15,361 nt of DNA from assembly GCA_018648445.1 (NCBI GenBank), contig JABGRG010000002.1, positions 1 through 15,361 on the forward strand, written 5' to 3'. Below the pieces are notes generated by a model. It made no database searches, was not told where the DNA came from, and was given only the letters and a program-made list of their open reading frames with translations. Shown here piece by piece: positions 13,265-15,361 of this stretch; the first letter of the stretch is position 1; the number at the start of each line of letters is the position of its first letter. Origin of the DNA: Rhodospirillales bacterium. Its GTDB lineage: Bacteria > Pseudomonadota > Alphaproteobacteria > Rhodospirillales_A > JACZKS01. A program made the translations under genes and the position numbers.

Positions 13265-13619
13265 GGAACTTTTTCGAGGACGCTCATTGGAATTTTTCTT
13301 TGAAGACCCGAAGCTGAGGTGTCTCTGTTTCCGGTTGCCTGAGCTCGAAAAACGTTTCGGCGTGGAATGTGGTGGGAGAATCGGGCTTCGAATTTCTTCC
13401 CTCTACGCCCACCACAATCTGGCTGCAGTTCAGACCGGACCTCCAGAGCACCTCCGAATTTGTCGGAATGGAAATGTTTTTGAGTGCGTCGTTGATGCGG
13501 GGCCAGGAGTGACGATTGTCTTTGAACCAATAAACAAGAATGCGAATGACCGCGGACAGGAGCTTGAACCGAGTAACGTCACGGCGATTCGGATAAAGCG
13601 AATAGACAGGGAGCAGTGA
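13233..13619 (+). CDS. Doubtful ORF ahead of the XRE-ImmA gene
   Basis: A 128-residue frame whose stop lies three bases before the ATG of the XRE-ImmA gene. In HigA-like loci a toxin gene often holds this place, but I see no RelE/HigB motifs: the product is rich in Arg, Gly and Cys and matches nothing I know. Its ATG at 13233 has no ribosome site and lies among the operator boxes. The opposite strand is also open over much of this span (13284-13748) with equally plausible composition but overlaps the next gene. One of them, or neither, may be a gene. Confidence 0.27.
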   Translation: MKRNALPLGLRELFRGRSLEFFFEDPKLRCLCFRLPELEKRFGVECGGRIGLRISSLYAHHNLAAVQTGPPEHLRICRNGNVFECVVDAGPGVTIVFEPINKNANDRGQELEPSNVTAIRIKRIDREQ

Positions 13620-13621
13620 CC

Positions 13622-14761
13622 ATGGCGGGTAATAGTAGTCGGCCAGATTATTTTTTTCATCCAGGTGCTTACTTGGAGGAAACTCTACGTGGCTTGGGGA
13701 TGAAAAAGAGGGATTTTGCTGATAGGTGCGGTCGGCCGGCGAAAACAATTAGCGAAATCTTATCGGGAGATGCTGCGGTAACGCCTGAAACCGCCATCCA
13801 ATTTGAGCGCGTCTTGGGCATTCCGGCTTCTACTTGGACAGCGATGGAAGCAAACTACAGACTGATGCTCGCTGAAAAACAGGATGAAATAAACCTGATA
13901 GATGCAGAGGCATGGGCGAAAGATTTTCCGTATAGAGAATTGGTTCGTATCGGAGTTGTAGAAAAGAAAGAGACTTGGGCTAACGCTGCCAAACAATTAC
14001 TGAAGTTTTTCGGTGTTGCTAGCATTGACGGGTGGGAGAATTATTGCCGTGATTTGCAAATCGCATCATCATTTCGCAAAGGACATACTCATGAGCCAAA
14101 AATTCAGTCAAAGGTGGCTTGGCTCAGACTTGGTGAAATAAAGGGTCGAAGCATTGATTGCGCCTCTTTTAACCCAAAGCTTTTTCGGGAAACGCTCAAT
14201 CGACTAAAATCCCTCACATTCAAATCTCGTCGGAGCGAATTCGAGGATGAACTTGTCTCAGAATGCGCAAAATGCGGTGTGGCCGTCGTGATCGTGAAAG
14301 AACTCGAGGGGACTAGGATGAGCGGCGCTGCCAGATGGCTTTCCCCGGAAAAAGCTCTCGTTCAAGTCAGTACGCGCTATAGAAGAGATGACCAATTTTG
14401 GTTTTCGTTTTTTCACGAAGCGGGACATATCCTGCTCCACGGAAAGAAACAAAGATTTGCTGACGAGATGGCTACCAGTGGCCCTCCAATATTTGTCGAC
14501 GAAGAAGGAGGAGAGCCATCTATTGAAGAAAAAGAAGCAAACGAATTTGCTCAGAATATTTTACTTCCGAAGCAGGTGTTAGAAGAATTCTACGCTAGAT
14601 ATCCTGGGCCGAAAGGGCGCTTCACAAAAAAAAATGTATTGGAATTTTCTGGGTATGCTGGAGTCTGCCCGGGTGTGATCGTAGGTCAACTCCAAAGAAG
14701 ACATCCGAATTTGTACAAAAGCGCCCAACTCAATCCGCTGAAGAAGATTATTGCGGAATAG
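13622..14761 (+). CDS. XRE/HigA-type HTH fused to ImmA/IrrE metallopeptidase
   Basis: This 379-residue protein has an N-terminal helix-turn-helix of the HigA type, residues about 10-80 (FHPGAYLEETLRGLGMKKRDFADRC, TISEILSGDAAVTPETAIQFERVLGIPASTW). The second half is an ImmA/IrrE-type zinc peptidase with HEAGH at 265-269 (FFHEAGHILLH) and a downstream EEKEANEFAQNILLP carrying the third-ligand glutamate. Single-chain proteins of this kind bind DNA as repressors and can be switched by proteolysis, as in the ImmR/ImmA pair of ICEBs1 and the IrrE/DdrO pair. AGGGAG lies eight bases before the ATG at 13622; a GTG at 13616 is too close to that site. Third positions are AT-richer than in the core genes, which suggests transfer. 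It is divergent from the ubiquitin-like cassette and is the natural candidate for its regulator. Confidence 0.9.
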   Translation: MAGNSSRPDYFFHPGAYLEETLRGLGMKKRDFADRCGRPAKTISEILSGDAAVTPETAIQFERVLGIPASTWTAMEANYRLMLAEKQDEINLIDAEAWAKDFPYRELVRIGVVEKKETWANAAKQLLKFFGVASIDGWENYCRDLQIASSFRKGHTHEPKIQSKVAWLRLGEIKGRSIDCASFNPKLFRETLNRLKSLTFKSRRSEFEDELVSECAKCGVAVVIVKELEGTRMSGAARWLSPEKALVQVSTRYRRDDQFWFSFFHEAGHILLHGKKQRFADEMATSGPPIFVDEEGGEPSIEEKEANEFAQNILLPKQVLEEFYARYPGPKGRFTKKNVLEFSGYAGVCPGVIVGQLQRRHPNLYKSAQLNPLKKIIAE

Positions 14762-14785
14762 AGAAATGCGCCACAGATCACAGTT

Positions 14786-14806
14786 TAGTTGACACTCCTC
14801 CAACTA
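14786..14806 (+). terminator. Weak hairpin after the XRE-ImmA gene
   Basis: TAGTTG and CAACTA form a six-pair stem with a nine-base loop about 25 bases after the stop. It lacks a good T-run directly behind it, though a T-rich stretch follows at 14819-14832. A second candidate, CTCAC/GTGAG at 14867-14884 followed by GTCTTTTT, is equally weak. Confidence 0.35.
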
Positions 14807-14912
14807 GGATTGCGTGGTAATTTTCTTTCTTCCGCTAAGCCAACGGATTCAAAGGGCCTGAGGTCCCTCACGGGTATGGGTGAGCCCGGTCTTTTTCATC
14901 TTTCTTTGAAAA

Positions 14913-14937
14913 CCGCGTTCAAGCGCCACGCAGGCTG
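14913..14937 (-). repeat. Partial inverted copy of the dispersed repeat (core only)
   Basis: Twenty-five bases identical to 10413-10437 in reverse orientation, covering the CAGCCTGCGTGGCGCTTGAA block. Identity stops at once on both sides. The two copies bracket the accessory island. Confidence 0.85.
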
Positions 14938-14941
14938 GGGG

Positions 14942-14970
14942 TTGACTTTTTGCGGAAAATAGGATATAGT
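14942..14970 (+). promoter_or_regulatory. Near-consensus sigma70 promoter
   Basis: TTGACT (14942-14947), a 17-base spacer and TATAGT (14965-14970) form the best housekeeping promoter in the window. It starts five bases after the inverted repeat copy. No clear gene follows for at least 280 bases, so it may drive a leader or small RNA, or the frame that opens near 15255. Confidence 0.6.
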
Positions 14971-15039
14971 TCCGTTTTTAGATTTAAAGGCGTTTTCGGG
15001 CGGGGCGGGGTGTTGAAAATAAAGGATAAAACGGGGAAA

Positions 15040-15066
15040 TGACGATTATTGACGATGTTTGACGAT
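15040..15066 (+). repeat. Three TGACGAT repeats at 10-bp spacing
   Basis: TGACGAT occurs at 15040, 15050 and 15060, exactly one helical turn apart, with a fourth inverted copy (ATCGTCA) at 15161-15167. They lie 70-100 bases downstream of the -10 at 14965 and look like protein-binding sites. Confidence 0.6.
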
Positions 15067-15254
15067 GAATCGCCAGGCAGCCCGGGTTCAAAAGTTCGAA
15101 ATATGTATGTATTGTCAATAACTTAGGGGAGGATTATCGAAGAGACCAAGTGGCCGGAAAATCGTCATTTTGGGCGGGCTTGCCCGTCTGCCCATCCACT
15201 TTCCCGCTTCTCAGCCCGACCGCCCCGAATATATCCGCGTTGATATATTTGCCG

Positions 15255-15361
15255 ATGCGAGTGCGCCGCAGTCTTAATGGCGTGAAGGGGGACATGGAGT
15301 TGGGACGTGGGACGCCAGAGTGTGGGACGCCAGAGTGTGGGACGCCAGAGTGTGGGACGCC
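15255..15361 (+). CDS. Possible partial ORF with GTPEC repeats
   Basis: A frame is open from 15069 to the window end. In-frame ATGs lie at 15255 and 15294, the latter with AAGGGGG four to nine bases upstream. The product from 15294 would begin MELGR and then repeat GTPEC in step with the 15-bp DNA repeat. The other two forward frames of the repeat are also open (WDARV and VGRQS), so the coding claim is weak. Confidence 0.22.
   Translation, partial: MRVRRSLNGVKGDMELGRGTPECGTPECGTPECGT
15308..15361 (+). repeat. 15-bp tandem repeat, at least 3.6 copies
   Basis: The unit TGGGACGCCAGAGTG repeats without change at 15308, 15323, 15338 and 15353 and runs off the window. A partial TGGGACG precedes the first unit. 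The unit length is a multiple of three. Confidence 0.95.

Noticed and set aside
15308..15361. A CRISPR array
   Set aside because: The 15-bp units are directly adjacent with no spacers, so this is a simple tandem repeat.

Overview
The window reads as alphaproteobacterial chromosome, most likely from a Rhodospirillales-like organism. The basis is moderately high GC in the housekeeping genes, an ECF-type promoter with AAC and CGTC elements, a purA/D-amino acid aminotransferase/histidine kinase block, and GC-rich dispersed repeats of a kind common in that order. No rRNA gene or complete tRNA gene is present, so the taxonomic guess is soft.

Layout. (1) 1-3022, minus strand: a run of genes ending in a truncated gamma-glutamyltransferase. 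Ahead of it lie an ECF sigma factor with a cysteine-bearing tail, a small cysteine-rich protein resembling MTHFR-C/MetV domains, a DGC-type putative zinc-binding protein and a double-domain AhpD/CMD-like protein. A well-spaced ECF-like promoter (TGTAAC-N17-CGTCTT) lies upstream of the AhpD-like gene. This looks like a self-contained thiol/metal stress module. (2) 3023-3476: non-coding, with hairpins and a 3'-half tRNA-Pro-like fragment. (3) 3477-9534, plus strand: core-type genes. These are a ChaN-like lipoprotein fused to a PDZ domain, an unrecognised secreted protein, purA, a small conserved-looking protein, a D-amino acid aminotransferase and a membrane histidine kinase; the last three are closely spaced. 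(4) 9535-10529: a cluster of four copies of an ~80 bp repeat surrounding a small antibiotic-monooxygenase-like gene. (5) 10530-14761: an AT-richer accessory island. On the minus strand runs DUF2188 - ubiquitin-like (multiubiquitin family) - DUF6791/ThiF E1-like enzyme - DUF6527 - GIY-YIG nuclease. Divergent from it is an XRE/HigA-type HTH protein fused to an ImmA/IrrE metallopeptidase. (6) 14762-15361: non-coding DNA with an exact inverted copy of the repeat core, a near-consensus sigma70 promoter, helically phased TGACGAT repeats and a 15-bp tandem repeat that runs off the window.

The most interesting unit is the ubiquitin-like conjugation cassette. It has a ubiquitin-like modifier, an E1-like adenylating enzyme that overlaps both neighbours, a cysteine-rich DUF6527 partner and a nuclease-fold protein. 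It probably sits under an XRE/ImmA-type switch acting through repeated CTTAACCCC boxes in the divergent promoter region. Such E1/Ubl/DUF6527 gene sets belong to the bacterial ubiquitination-like systems, several relatives of which act in phage defence. The DUF2188, GIY-YIG and XRE-ImmA additions, and a 25-bp exact inverted repeat bracketing the island, are the less described parts. All functional statements are from sequence reading alone; no searches were run.
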